A DNA stretch of 64,000 bases from Candidatus Bathyarchaeota archaeon (GCA_018396865.1 JAGTRB010000011.1:1-64000), one strand, 5' to 3'. Positions 1-8,199 are shown, counted from the stretch's first letter. Notes: generated by a model from the letters alone, not told the origin. Made by a program: numbers and translations.

Positions 1-1
1 A

Positions 2-1378
2 AGGGAGCTCGGAGGCCTCATAAGGGAGGGCAGGATCACCCCGGTGGAGCTGACGGAACTATTTCTAGAGCGACTAGAGGAATTGGGGCCTAGGTATAAC
101 GCGGTGGTCACAATCACCCGTGATAGGGCTCTGGAGGAGGCGGGTAGGGCTGAAAGGGAGATCGAAGCTGGAAAATATAGGGGTCCCCTCCACGGGATCC
201 CATACGGGGTTAAGGACCTCCTGGCAACCGCTGGTATACCCACCACATGGGGGGCTTCACCCTTCAGGGATCAGGTCTTCGACTATGACGCGGCCGTTGT
301 CGAGAGGCTGAGAGGTGCTGGTGCGGTTCTAGCCGCTAAGCTGGCTATGATAGAGCTGGCCGGTGGGATGGGCTACCGCCAGCCCAACGCATCCTTCACA
401 GGTCCACCCAGGAACCCCTGGAGGCCCGATCGCTGGACCGGGGGCTCATCAAGCGGATCAGCAGCAGCTGTCTGCGCGGGCCTCGTCCCCTTCTCCATAG
501 GCTCTGAGACCTGGGGATCCATCCTAAGCCCAGCCAACAACTGCGGGGTCTCGGGGCTCAGGCCCACATATGGAAGGGTGAGCAGGTATGGCGCCATGAC
601 ATTGAGCTGGACCTTGGACAAGCTGGGCCCCCTCTGCCTCACAGCCGACGACTGCGGATTAGTCCTAGAGGCCATAGCGGGTTTCGACCCCAGAGATCCA
701 TCAACCATAGACAAACCCTTCAAATACGATGAGAGGCCTCCTAAGAGGAGGTTCAAGCTGGCCTACATAAAGGGGGTGACAGAAGGAGTAGACGAGGCCG
801 TCCTAACCAACTTCGAGAGGAGTCTAAGGGAGCTGGAGAGGGTGGCAGTCATCGATGAGATAATGCTCCCAGACCTACCCTACGAGGCCGTGACTAGGAT
901 CATATTAAACGCCGAGTCGGCGAGCGCCTTCGAGGAGCTCATAGAGAGTGGGAGAACCATGGAGTTAACAGCCCCAGAGGACAGGTATGGAGCCTACGCC
1001 CGAACAGTCGTGCTCGCTAAGGATTATCTGAGGGCTATGCGGATCAGGGTGATGATCTCCAGGGCTGTTGATGAGGCCATGGCCCCCTACGACGCCATTG
1101 TAGCCCCCTCTAGACCTTATCCAGCCACTCCCATAGATAGGGAGTTCAGGAGTGCTGTCTCCGGAGCCGTGAGGGACCTTATGGGGGCTATAGGTAACTG
1201 TGTTGGCCTCCCTTCCATCTCAGTACCCAATGGCTTCACCGATGAGGGGCTGCCAACCGGGATCCAGTTCATGGGACGAGCATACGAGGAGAATAAAATC
1301 CTAGCGGCTGCCCGTGCCTATCAATCACTGACCGACTGGCATAAACGCCACCCACCCGGCCTCGATCCTGACGATTAA
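2..1378 (+). CDS. Amidase signature family protein (5' end outside window)
   Basis: Amidase signature hydrolase, related to GatA and aliphatic amidases, that would cleave a C-N amide bond. The reading frame is open from base 2, and the codons before the internal GTG at 44 encode an amidase-like N-terminus (ELGGLIREGRITPVELTE), so the true start lies left of the window. Catalytic Lys is in GIPYGVKDL, the cis-Ser in GGSSSGSAAA, and the nucleophile Ser in GSETWGSILSPANNCG. The family usually has GG before that Ser; here it is WG, an unusual bulky residue next to the active site. The specific substrate cannot be told. It is unlikely to be GatA of a GatCAB complex, because the archaeal GatD/GatE pair is present in this window. 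Confidence 0.85.
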   Translation, partial: RELGGLIREGRITPVELTELFLERLEELGPRYNAVVTITRDRALEEAGRAEREIEAGKYRGPLHGIPYGVKDLLATAGIPTTWGASPFRDQVFDYDAAVVERLRGAGAVLAAKLAMIELAGGMGYRQPNASFTGPPRNPWRPDRWTGGSSSGSAAAVCAGLVPFSIGSETWGSILSPANNCGVSGLRPTYGRVSRYGAMTLSWTLDKLGPLCLTADDCGLVLEAIAGFDPRDPSTIDKPFKYDERPPKRRFKLAYIKGVTEGVDEAVLTNFERSLRELERVAVIDEIMLPDLPYEAVTRIILNAESASAFEELIESGRTMELTAPEDRYGAYARTVVLAKDYLRAMRIRVMISRAVDEAMAPYDAIVAPSRPYPATPIDREFRSAVSGAVRDLMGAIGNCVGLPSISVPNGFTDEGLPTGIQFMGRAYEENKILAAARAYQSLTDWHKRHPPGLDPDD

Positions 1379-1411
1379 GGTATTACCAGAATCCCGTTGA
1401 GGTGAGAGTTT

Positions 1412-2014
1412 TCAGTGCGATACATATGAATTGCCCTTCACGAAGAATCTAAGCTCTCTCTCCAGATCCCTTCTGACTCCAATCCTATGTGAGGTTCCAA
1501 CCTCAACTCTCATAGAGTTGTCCAGTATTATGACCCCGCTCTCCTCCTCCGTGAGATATGCTCCATCAAGCCTTTTATCTATAGCTAGAGCTTTTGTCAG
1601 CCTTCCGGGACCGCTCGTCAGCTCTCGGATGCTCCTCACAGGCCTATTCCTCATCATAATATCAACCCCAAATAGGGGCTCTATGGCCCTCACCAGGATG
1701 GCCCCCACCCCTCCGGGCTCATGGGCTACGACGTTGAACATCCAGTACCTGTGGACATTGTAGATGAAGGCCCTCCCAGGCTCCATCCACATCATCCTGT
1801 TAAACCTCTTCAAACCCTTGAATGCCCTGGAGGCGGGGTCTTCAGCCCCGTAATAGGCCTCCACCTCAACGATCAACCCACCGAGGAGGTCCTCACCGAG
1901 CCTCCTAACCAGCTGCTTACCTAGGAGCTCTCGGGCGACCTGTGAGGGGTCTCTACAATAAAACCTTTCATCGAGAATCCTTCCAATGATTTGTAGGCCA
2001 TCTCGGGTGGACAT
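1412..2014 (-). CDS. Alkyladenine (3-methyladenine) DNA glycosylase, MPG/AAG family
   Basis: Base-excision repair glycosylase that flips out and removes alkylated purines. About 200 residues, the family's usual length. It shows the N-terminal ARELLGK segment, the core GGLIVEVEAYYG (catalytic Glu and the loop around it), the strongly conserved YNVHRYWMFNVVA block, the AILVRAIEP strand, and the SGPGRLTKALAI motif with a C-terminal basic segment. ATG start. It is convergent with the amidase and separated by about 30 bases. The family is common in bacteria and eukaryotes and patchy in archaea. An Ogt alkyltransferase elsewhere in the window (34.6 kb) completes a picture of alkylation-damage repair. 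Confidence 0.93.
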   Translation of the reverse strand: MSTRDGLQIIGRILDERFYCRDPSQVARELLGKQLVRRLGEDLLGGLIVEVEAYYGAEDPASRAFKGLKRFNRMMWMEPGRAFIYNVHRYWMFNVVAHEPGGVGAILVRAIEPLFGVDIMMRNRPVRSIRELTSGPGRLTKALAIDKRLDGAYLTEEESGVIILDNSMRVEVGTSHRIGVRRDLERELRFFVKGNSYVSH

Positions 2015-2130
2015 GACCCTGAGGATAAACTAAAAAAGAAGAACTAATACATTTATTGATCCATAAGCCTACACTCATTGCACTAGGTCTCATTAGTAGG
2101 GGAAATGTCTAAAGTTTTTATACAGTTATC

Positions 2131-2868
2131 CTAAGGCCTAAGAATTGTCTGAACTGGCCCCCTATACAGTTTGGGGAGAGGTAGTCTGAAGTGAATTATG
2201 GAGTCTAGATTTGCCTCAAACTCGCTTAGGAAGCTCGGAAGTTCGAGGATAGAGATGAGCGGAACATTTTCATAGGCCTTGATTGTGGAGGTGAGGGATA
2301 TCGCGGCCGGAATGATGATGGCCTGACTCCAACCTACGAGGGCGAGCCTCTTCATAAATTGGACGAGGTTTTCCCCTAAGCTTCTCACCTTATTCACATG
2401 TACCTCTATGGTCCTCCTCGCCGAGGAGCCATCTAGACCCCTTGACCATCTTTTACACTCGGCACATATTATGTAGGGGCGGCGGCATGCGACTATGTCA
2501 ACCTCCATCCTTCTACCCTGAGCTTTGAACCTGAACCTGCGCCGAACCGAGAAGTCGTTCTCCTCGAAGATGTGAGCAGAGATATCCTCAAACTCCATCC
2601 ATCCTAGGGCTCTGCTCACCCTCTCCACCCCCGCACCAGCATTCACGGCCCTAACGGCAATCCTCAGCCTCTGCTCATGCGAGGCCCTAATAACGCCATC
2701 CTCCTCCGAGATCAACCCCTCATTGGACAGACACTCCAGAACGCGGTTCAAAACCTCATTAGTCAAGCGACAAAACTCCATTATTCTATCTCTGGAGGAT
2801 GGTTGACCCCTTGTAGCCTTGAGGATGGCCAAGAGAACCTCTCTTTCCGCCGGAGAGGCTTTGAACAT
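2131..2868 (-). CDS. Winged-helix plus PD-(D/E)xK restriction-endonuclease-like protein
   Basis: Two-part protein of 245 residues. Residues 1-85 look like a winged helix (AILKATRGQ... LECLSNEGLISEEDGVIRAS). Residues 90-200 resemble the Mrr/restriction endonuclease-like fold: an alpha helix FEDISAHIFEEN, then the catalytic pattern with Asp in MEVDIVACRRPYII and Glu-x-Lys in CAECKRW. Such stand-alone archaeal proteins are known but their role is not settled; DNA cleavage or DNA binding in repair or defence are possible. No methyltransferase partner is adjacent. ATG start; roughly 115 bases separate its end from the glycosylase start, with AT-rich sequence that could hold the glycosylase promoter. 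Confidence 0.7.
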   Translation of the reverse strand: MFKASPAEREVLLAILKATRGQPSSRDRIMEFCRLTNEVLNRVLECLSNEGLISEEDGVIRASHEQRLRIAVRAVNAGAGVERVSRALGWMEFEDISAHIFEENDFSVRRRFRFKAQGRRMEVDIVACRRPYIICAECKRWSRGLDGSSARRTIEVHVNKVRSLGENLVQFMKRLALVGWSQAIIIPAAISLTSTIKAYENVPLISILELPSFLSEFEANLDSIIHFRLPLPKLYRGPVQTILRP

Positions 2869-2981
2869 CTAAATCTTATCAGATCCATCCAGATTAAAAC
2901 CTTGAAGTTGATTTGAATATTACTGGTTAAGATCCTAAAACCCGAAAGGCATAAGCCCTTCCCGTAATAAAACGTTCATTG

Positions 2982-3185
2982 ATGTATCCGAACCCATCAG
3001 TCTTCAGGGTTGAGGAGGAGGCCATAACCCTCAGGGAGTTTTTAGACAGGCTTGGAAGAGAATACTTATACGCCTTCGAGAGGAGGGGCCTCGGTGTCCT
3101 TGTAAATGGTAGGCGCCTACACCCCTCAGCCAAGTTAAGGCGAGGGGATGAGATATTCATATTCCCGATTATATCAGGCGGTTGA
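2982..3185 (+). CDS. ThiS/MoaD-like sulfur carrier protein
   Basis: Small beta-grasp (ubiquitin-like) protein of 67 residues ending in the di-glycine tail SGG, which in this family is adenylated and thiocarboxylated to carry sulfur. Features are the LREFLDRLG helix, GVLVNGRRL and the GDEIFIFPIISGG C-terminus. I chose ATG at 2982 over the TTG three bases upstream. No ThiF/MoeB E1-like gene or sulfurtransferase is next to it. It may serve thiamine thiazole, molybdopterin/tungstopterin or tRNA thiolation; a second MoaD-type protein lies at 58.5 kb beside an aldehyde oxidoreductase, so this copy probably has another role. Confidence 0.8.
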   Translation: MYPNPSVFRVEEEAITLREFLDRLGREYLYAFERRGLGVLVNGRRLHPSAKLRRGDEIFIFPIISGG

Positions 3186-3216
3186 CCATCCCTAAATGGG
3201 ACAATTAGACCATGAT

Positions 3217-3510
3217 CTAAGTGGATTGTTGGGGCCCTTCAGTCAGCTTCTCGGGCCTCGGCTTATAAGTCAGGCTTGAGAGGCAGAGGCCGCACGCCCT
3301 CCCTCTGATGGCCTTGGCATTCAGCCATTCTAAAGCCTCTTTAATAGTTGGTGCGTAGTATACGCCTTCCCCCTTATCTGGGTTCATGGATCCAACGAGG
3401 GGGCAGCTTACCCTGTGGAGAAGGGCCTCGGTTCTGGTGAGCCTGAGGATGTAGCCCCTTCTTCCACGCAGCTTTACAATCTCAGCTCTATTCAGGCGGC
3501 GTATATCCAT
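3217..3510 (-). CDS. Small Cys/His protein resembling an Ada-type metal-binding module
   Basis: Unassigned 97-residue protein. The pattern LLHRVSCPLVG, then GVYYAPTIKEALEWLNAKAIRG and RACGLC resembles the compact zinc module seen at the N-terminus of Ada: a His/Cys pair near the start, a short 'eeAl.wG' helix, then C-x2-C. Three Cys (C-P-L and C-G-L-C) and a His could bind one metal ion. The N-terminus is basic (MDIRRLNRAEIVKLRGRRG), consistent with nucleic-acid contact. No alkyltransferase domain is fused to it. The assignment rests on pattern similarity only; function is unknown. Confidence 0.5.
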   Translation of the reverse strand: MDIRRLNRAEIVKLRGRRGYILRLTRTEALLHRVSCPLVGSMNPDKGEGVYYAPTIKEALEWLNAKAIRGRACGLCLSSLTYKPRPEKLTEGPQQST

Positions 3511-3554
3511 CCATGATTATTATATGAAGGGGGATTATTCAGCCTTCCTCTCCT

Positions 3555-3917
3555 TCATCCATCTACATCCCTTATAAAAAGCCTTGAAGAGAACCTATCG
3601 AGGGGGAGGCTGCTTTTTAGATATCTCAATACAGCATCCCCGTCGAAGGGCTTGCATGAGTATACATCTATGGATATGAGGCCGTTGTAGTCGAATGTAT
3701 GAATGGCTATGTGAGACTTGTCGATTATTACCACTCCAGTCCAACCGGGATTCTCGGGATTCCCCTCCACTATATAAGGCCCTGATAGAACCTTCATCCC
3801 TATCTCAGATGGAAGTTCTGAGAGAACCTTGGCTATGCACTCCCCATCTATTCTAACCTTAATAACCCCATCGATTATGAGATGCATTCCAATCATGTGA
3901 ACTCCAAGGGGGATCAA
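3555..3917 (-). CDS. SpeD-like pyruvoyl-dependent decarboxylase proenzyme
   Basis: About 120 residues, the size of archaeal class S-adenosylmethionine decarboxylase. It retains the self-processing region in VVIIDKSHIAIHTF, where the Ser would become the pyruvoyl group, followed by SIDVYSCKPFD with the conserved Cys. Two deviations stand out. The residue before the Ser is Lys where AdoMet decarboxylases usually have Glu (SESH), and the usual HTWPE is HTFDY. It could therefore be an AdoMet decarboxylase of a divergent group or a paralog acting on another amino acid such as arginine or ornithine. No spermidine synthase gene is nearby. Starts at Met1, Met8 or Met11 are all possible; the last lies just before HLIIDG. 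Confidence 0.7.
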   Translation of the reverse strand: MIPLGVHMIGMHLIIDGVIKVRIDGECIAKVLSELPSEIGMKVLSGPYIVEGNPENPGWTGVVIIDKSHIAIHTFDYNGLISIDVYSCKPFDGDAVLRYLKSSLPLDRFSSRLFIRDVDG

Positions 3918-3986
3918 TTTGAGAGATAAAAATCATTCTACCCTTTAGGGAAAGGGTTTTCCATACCCATCCCTTACAATAACACT

Positions 3987-4682
3987 GTGGATTCGCCTTC
4001 CAGAGGTATAGACATCATAGAATTGGTTCAAGAGGCCTTGGGTGGTCTTGGGCTCGATCCCAGCCCCATCCCCCCGGGCAGAATGGATGAGCTTAGGGGA
4101 GGGGTCTCATCCTTTGATCTCAAGGCTGGAGGAGGCGTAGACGCCGCGGTCGTGCTAACTAGATGGAACTACGGGTCCTATAGAAGCGAAGGGGGAAAGA
4201 ACCTATTCAGGGTTGACTACGCCGTCAGGGGCTCAATAAAAGGGGTTTTACCCGGAAGGATCTTGGCTAGAACCTCCACTAAGACGAGAGGTCTTCTGAG
4301 GAGGGAAATAGTGGATCTTAGTTGGGAGGTGCCTCAGGAGGTAAAGGGAGAGGTGGGATTCTATGCCCCTGAGGAGGCCATATCCCCCGGTCCAGGGGAG
4401 CTCTGGGATGGATGTCCTCATGAGGCGCTGGCCGAGAGCTTGAACGGAGACGGGGGGCTTAAGGAATCTATAAAATCCATAATCCAGGGGAGAAAGGGCT
4501 CTCTAACCCTCACGGTCTTCAGCGATAGGTGGGGTGAATCTATAAGGATTGCCGGGAGCTTATGGCTTGAGGCTCAGACCCTACCAGACCTATACCTTGG
4601 ATCCTCATATGTAATGGCTGCAGACCGCATCGGGATGCATATAAAGGAGGTTAGGAGGAGATTCGGAGGCCTAGCCTTCTAG
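3987..4682 (+). CDS. Protein of unknown function
   Basis: No family recognised for this 231-residue protein. It starts with GTG. There is no signal peptide or membrane segment. The sequence alternates short predicted strands with basic stretches (GRILARTSTKTRGLLRREIVDLSWEV) and contains a Gly-rich stretch DLKAGGGVDAAVVLTRWNYG. The C-terminal part (SSYVMAADRIGMHIKEVRRRFGG) looks helical. Codon use matches its neighbours, so it appears to be a real native gene. It lies upstream of the chelatase pair with only about 70 bases between, but a separate promoter-like element (see 4721) argues against a simple operon. Confidence 0.6.
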   Translation: MDSPSRGIDIIELVQEALGGLGLDPSPIPPGRMDELRGGVSSFDLKAGGGVDAAVVLTRWNYGSYRSEGGKNLFRVDYAVRGSIKGVLPGRILARTSTKTRGLLRREIVDLSWEVPQEVKGEVGFYAPEEAISPGPGELWDGCPHEALAESLNGDGGLKESIKSIIQGRKGSLTLTVFSDRWGESIRIAGSLWLEAQTLPDLYLGSSYVMAADRIGMHIKEVRRRFGGLAF

Positions 4683-4720
4683 AGTTTAAAGGAACTGCTT
4701 GAAATATATCTGGATTCCAG

Positions 4721-4737
4721 AAAGGTTTTTTCAGTGG
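4721..4737 (+). promoter_or_regulatory. Weak BRE/TATA-like promoter of the ChlI gene
   Basis: The bases AGAAAGGTTTTTT match the BRE half of the promoter pattern repeated in this window (GAAAGGTTTATAAA) but the TATA half is degenerate. It lies about 20 bases before the TTG start at 4754, so a nearly leaderless transcript would result. Confidence 0.35.
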
Positions 4738-4753
4738 TTTAACCTAGCCTTCA

Positions 4754-5833
4754 TTGGTTTTGGCCTACACACGTCCGGTCTATCCCTTCTCCGCCCTGGT
4801 GGGGCAGCCGGAGCTGAAGCTAGCCCTCCTCCTCAACGCCGTAAACCCAATGATAGGGGGGCTCCTCATAAGGGGGCAGAAGGGAACGGGGAAGAGCACC
4901 GCTGTGAGGGCCCTGGTGGACATACTTCCGGAGATATCAGTTGTGAGGGGTTGTCCATTCAACTGCAACCCCTTCGACCCCACCAATATGTGCCCCACAT
5001 GTCTTGATAAATATCTCAGAGGCAGCCCACTCGACGCTGAGACCAGGAGGATGAAGGTTGTAACCCTACCTATAGGGGCAACAGAGGACAGGGTTGTCGG
5101 AAGCCTAGATATAGAGAAGGCCATAAGCGAGGGTATTAGGGCCCTTCAGCCTGGATTGCTGGCTGAGGCTAACCAGAACATCCTCTACATAGATGAGGTT
5201 AACCTCCTACCGGACCACATAACCGACAGCATCCTGGACGCAGCTGCATCGGGCTGGAACGTGGTTGAGAGGGAGGGCATCAGCGTACAGCACCCCTCAA
5301 GGTTCATCCTGATAGGGACGATGAACCCAGAAGAAGGAGAGCTGAGACCACAGCTGGCCGACAGATTCGCCCTCCACATCTCCGTCGAGGGGATCTACGA
5401 CGAGGAGCAGAGGGTGGAGATAATAAGGAGAAACCTTGAGTTCGGAGAGGACCCCATAAGCTTCCATAAAAGGTGGTTCAGTGAGCAGGAGGAGCTGAGG
5501 AAGAGGATCATAAGGGCGAAGGAACTCCTAGGCGTTATAGAGGTCCCAGACTTCCTAGTTAGAGGGGTCGCATCGGCTTGCATCAGGCTCCACATAGACG
5601 GCCACAGGCCAGACATCTCGACCATCAGGGCAGCCAAGACCCTCGCATCCCTAGAGGGCAGAAAGACGGTCACAGAGGAGGATATACTCAGGGTCGCCGT
5701 TATGGCTGTTGGGCAGAGGACGAGGGGTGGAGGCTTCGAGGAGCCCGCTAAACCGGAGCAGGTGAGGGAGGCATTCGCGGAGGCTATAAGGATGGCGAAG
5801 GCCAAGTCAACCGAGCAGAGGGCGAAGCCCTAG
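4754..5833 (+). CDS. ChlI/BchI-type AAA+ ATPase (magnesium/cobalt chelatase family)
   Basis: AAA+ motor subunit of the class that powers metal insertion into tetrapyrroles. 359 residues: Walker [10 protein letters not shown] (41-49), Walker [11 protein letters not shown] (143-152), sensor-1 Asn in [12 protein letters not shown], and the arginine finger after it (ADRF). A four-Cys insert CPFNC...MCPTC (Cys67, 71, 80, 83) is typical of this family. It overlaps the following ChlI-ChlD fusion by one base (TAGTG), so the two should form a two-subunit motor. The large chelatase subunit (CobN/ChlH/BchH) is not in the window. In a non-photosynthetic archaeon the likely metal target is cobalt for B12, but this is inference. 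TTG start assumed; a second TTG lies six bases on. Confidence 0.88.
   Translation: MVLAYTRPVYPFSALVGQPELKLALLLNAVNPMIGGLLIRGQKGTGKSTAVRALVDILPEISVVRGCPFNCNPFDPTNMCPTCLDKYLRGSPLDAETRRMKVVTLPIGATEDRVVGSLDIEKAISEGIRALQPGLLAEANQNILYIDEVNLLPDHITDSILDAAASGWNVVEREGISVQHPSRFILIGTMNPEEGELRPQLADRFALHISVEGIYDEEQRVEIIRRNLEFGEDPISFHKRWFSEQEELRKRIIRAKELLGVIEVPDFLVRGVASACIRLHIDGHRPDISTIRAAKTLASLEGRKTVTEEDILRVAVMAVGQRTRGGGFEEPAKPEQVREAFAEAIRMAKAKSTEQRAKP
5129..5353 (+). repeat. Near-identical 225-bp tract, copy 1 (shared with 6211-6435)
   Basis: This segment, inside the ChlI gene, matches 6211-6435 in the ChlI-ChlD gene at 224 of 225 bases by eye; the only difference I see is T at 5146 versus C at 6228. It covers Walker B to sensor 1. 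Flanking sequence of the two genes diverges sharply, including at synonymous sites. The best explanation is recent gene conversion. Confidence 0.92.
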
Positions 5834-8199
5834 TGTCCCAGACCGAGAAGCATGAGGTAGTGTATCCCTTCACCGCCATAGTCGACCAAGAGCCCGTCAA
5901 GAGGGCCCTCATCCTGAACGCCATAGACCCATCCATAGGTGGGGTGCTCATATCAGGCCCGAAGGGGACGGGCAAGTCGCTGATCGTCAGGGCCTTCTCC
6001 CAGGTGCTGCCGGAGATAGAGGTGGTCGCCGATTGCCCATTCCGCTGCAGCCCCTCCGACCCAACAAACATGTGCCCATCCTGCCTCTCCAAGCTGAGTG
6101 CTGGAGAGGAGCTGGCAGCGAAGAGGGAGCCGATGAGGATTGTCCAAGTGCCCCTCAGCATAACCGACGACATGCTCGTAGGGAGCCTAGACATGGATAA
6201 GGCGTTAGAGGAGGGTATTAGGGCCCTCCAGCCTGGATTGCTGGCTGAGGCTAACCAGAACATCCTCTACATAGATGAGGTTAACCTCCTACCGGACCAC
6301 ATAACCGACAGCATCCTGGACGCAGCTGCATCGGGCTGGAACGTGGTTGAGAGGGAGGGCATCAGCGTACAGCACCCCTCAAGGTTCATCCTGATAGGGA
6401 CGATGAACCCAGAAGAAGGAGAGCTGAGACCACAGATCCTAGACAGATTTGGCCTCTATGCGGAGACCAGAAATGTGGAAGACCCCGAACAAAGAGCCCA
6501 GATCCTCAACCGGAACGAGGAGTTCGCGAGGGATCCCTTTACCTTCATCTCGAGGTATAAGAAAGAACTTGAGGAGCTCCGCTCCAGGGTTGAGAGAGCT
6601 AGGTTTCTTCTCCCTAAGGTTGAGATCCCGAAGGAGGTCTATTGGAAGGTTGCTGATACCTGCTCGAGGTTGAAGGTCGACGGCTTTAGGCCCGATATAG
6701 TGGCATTGAAGGCCGCAAGGGCCCTCGCGGCCTTCAATGAGAGGGGGGCTGTTCTGGAGGAGGATATGGTTCAAGCCTTAGAGCTGACTTTAGGGCATAG
6801 AACCAGGAGGTCAGGGTTGATACCCCCACCATCAAAGGGGGAGATAAGGAGGGCCTTAGGAAGAAGCCTCAAGCCCAGAGCTGTAAGGGGCTTCACTGAG
6901 AAGCTCGGTGGGATCCTCCTGCTCCCAGGGGAGATGGTTGAGGGGATGAGGAGGAGGGCCCTCTTGGGTGTCATCACGAGCATCACGGTCTTCATACTCG
7001 CAGTAGCCTCCTCCACCCTCCTTATAGAGACTGCGAGGAGCCTCCTCATCCCAACCCCCCCATCGCCGCCGGTTCTGTTAATTGAGATCGCTGGAGGCCT
7101 GTTACTCGCGCTCTTGATATCCCTAATCGCTGGGAGGAGCCGGAGTAGAAGAGAGAGGGCTGTTGGAGTTGTTGATCTATCAAAGATAACGTTAGAGGCC
7201 AGGGGGAGACTCCTACCCACTGGTAGGGAGGCGGGGCTGGGATCGGGCTCTGGCTCGGCAAAGGTAACTTATGGGATAGGCCCATCATCCAATCCCGAGT
7301 ACGGAGCCAAGATCCTGAGCTCCATGGAGGCTCCCAGGAAGGTGCCATCAGGGGTTAAACCATGGAGGAGCAAGACCCCTGGGGGAGCCGCATCATCTGG
7401 GGGAAGGAGGTCTAGGGCTGTTTCATCCCTCCTACGGGGAAGATATGCCTGGTATGCCATACCGAAGGGGAGGCCTAGGGATATCGCCCTGATCCCGACG
7501 ATTATCTCCGCGGCTCAGCATCAGCAGCTCGGCCAGGCGAGGGCTAAAGGGATCTCCATAAGGCCAGAGGATCTGAGGGTCAAGGTGAGGGAGTATCATG
7601 CCCCCTACTCCATAGTCCTCCTCGTAGACATGAGCCTCTCGATGATAGATTCTATGGAGGGGCTTGTCCAGGCCATCTACAGCTTCCACAGGGAGGTCTA
7701 CAGGAGGAGGGACAGGGTGGGACTCGTGGTCTTCAAGGGTTCAAGGGCCTATACGCTTCAGCATCCGACCTCAAACCTAGAGCTTGTGGTGAAGAAGCTG
7801 AGGGAGGTCGGGGCGAGCGACTTCACCCCCATGGCCGCAGGCCTCCTAGAGGCATGGAAGGTGTTGAAGAGGGAGAAGCTGAGGAACAGGGATGCCATTC
7901 CCACCCTCATAGTCGTCTCCGACGGCATCGTCAATGTCCCCCTCGATCCACCTATCTCCCCTCTAACAAGGAGGAGGTACACGAGCGAGGCCCAGGCCGA
8001 CTGCTTCGACGTGGCCAAGTTACTGGTGAAGGAGGGGTTCAAGGTCCACATCGTCAACACGAAGCACACAGAGGGGGAGCAGCCCCCATCACTGGATGAG
8101 AGGTGGAGGCTCAGGCTAACCCCAACCCAGTTCCTTATGGAGCTAGCCAGAGCCGCAAAGGGGGAGTATCATAACATGACCCTAACCCCGAGGCCTTGA
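5833..8199 (+). CDS. ChlI-ChlD fusion: AAA+ ATPase, transmembrane linker and VWA domain
   Basis: 788-residue protein combining three parts. Residues 1-345 are an AAA+ ChlI-like module with Walker A GPKGTGKSL (42-50), the Cys insert CPFRC...MCPSC, and Walker [11 protein letters not shown]. Residues roughly 375-435 hold two hydrophobic segments separated by a Pro-rich turn (PTPPSPPV), predicted to anchor it in the membrane. A low-complexity Ser/Gly/Arg linker follows. The C-terminus is a von Willebrand A domain with the MIDAS motif DMSLSM (about residue 599) and a later VVSDG. In Mg-chelatase the D subunit has a degenerate ATPase; here the Walker motifs look intact. Membrane anchoring is unusual for the family. 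GTG start overlaps the upstream stop by one base. Confidence 0.87.
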   Translation: MSQTEKHEVVYPFTAIVDQEPVKRALILNAIDPSIGGVLISGPKGTGKSLIVRAFSQVLPEIEVVADCPFRCSPSDPTNMCPSCLSKLSAGEELAAKREPMRIVQVPLSITDDMLVGSLDMDKALEEGIRALQPGLLAEANQNILYIDEVNLLPDHITDSILDAAASGWNVVEREGISVQHPSRFILIGTMNPEEGELRPQILDRFGLYAETRNVEDPEQRAQILNRNEEFARDPFTFISRYKKELEELRSRVERARFLLPKVEIPKEVYWKVADTCSRLKVDGFRPDIVALKAARALAAFNERGAVLEEDMVQALELTLGHRTRRSGLIPPPSKGEIRRALGRSLKPRAVRGFTEKLGGILLLPGEMVEGMRRRALLGVITSITVFILAVASSTLLIETARSLLIPTPPSPPVLLIEIAGGLLLALLISLIAGRSRSRRERAVGVVDLSKITLEARGRLLPTGREAGLGSGSGSAKVTYGIGPSSNPEYGAKILSSMEAPRKVPSGVKPWRSKTPGGAASSGGRRSRAVSSLLRGRYAWYAIPKGRPRDIALIPTIISAAQHQQLGQARAKGISIRPEDLRVKVREYHAPYSIVLLVDMSLSMIDSMEGLVQAIYSFHREVYRRRDRVGLVVFKGSRAYTLQHPTSNLELVVKKLREVGASDFTPMAAGLLEAWKVLKREKLRNRDAIPTLIVVSDGIVNVPLDPPISPLTRRRYTSEAQADCFDVAKLLVKEGFKVHIVNTKHTEGEQPPSLDERWRLRLTPTQFLMELARAAKGEYHNMTLTPRP
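6211..6435 (+). repeat. Near-identical 225-bp tract, copy 2 (shared with 5129-5353)
   Basis: Second copy of the tract described at 5129, offset by 1082 bases and in the same orientation and reading frame of the fused ChlI-ChlD gene. Its ends fall at GAGGGTATTAGGG and GCTGAGACCACAG. Confidence 0.92.

Noticed and set aside
44-1378. GTG at 44 as the true start of the amidase
   Set aside because: The frame is open to base 2 and the upstream codons encode conserved amidase N-terminal sequence, so the gene is cut by the window edge.
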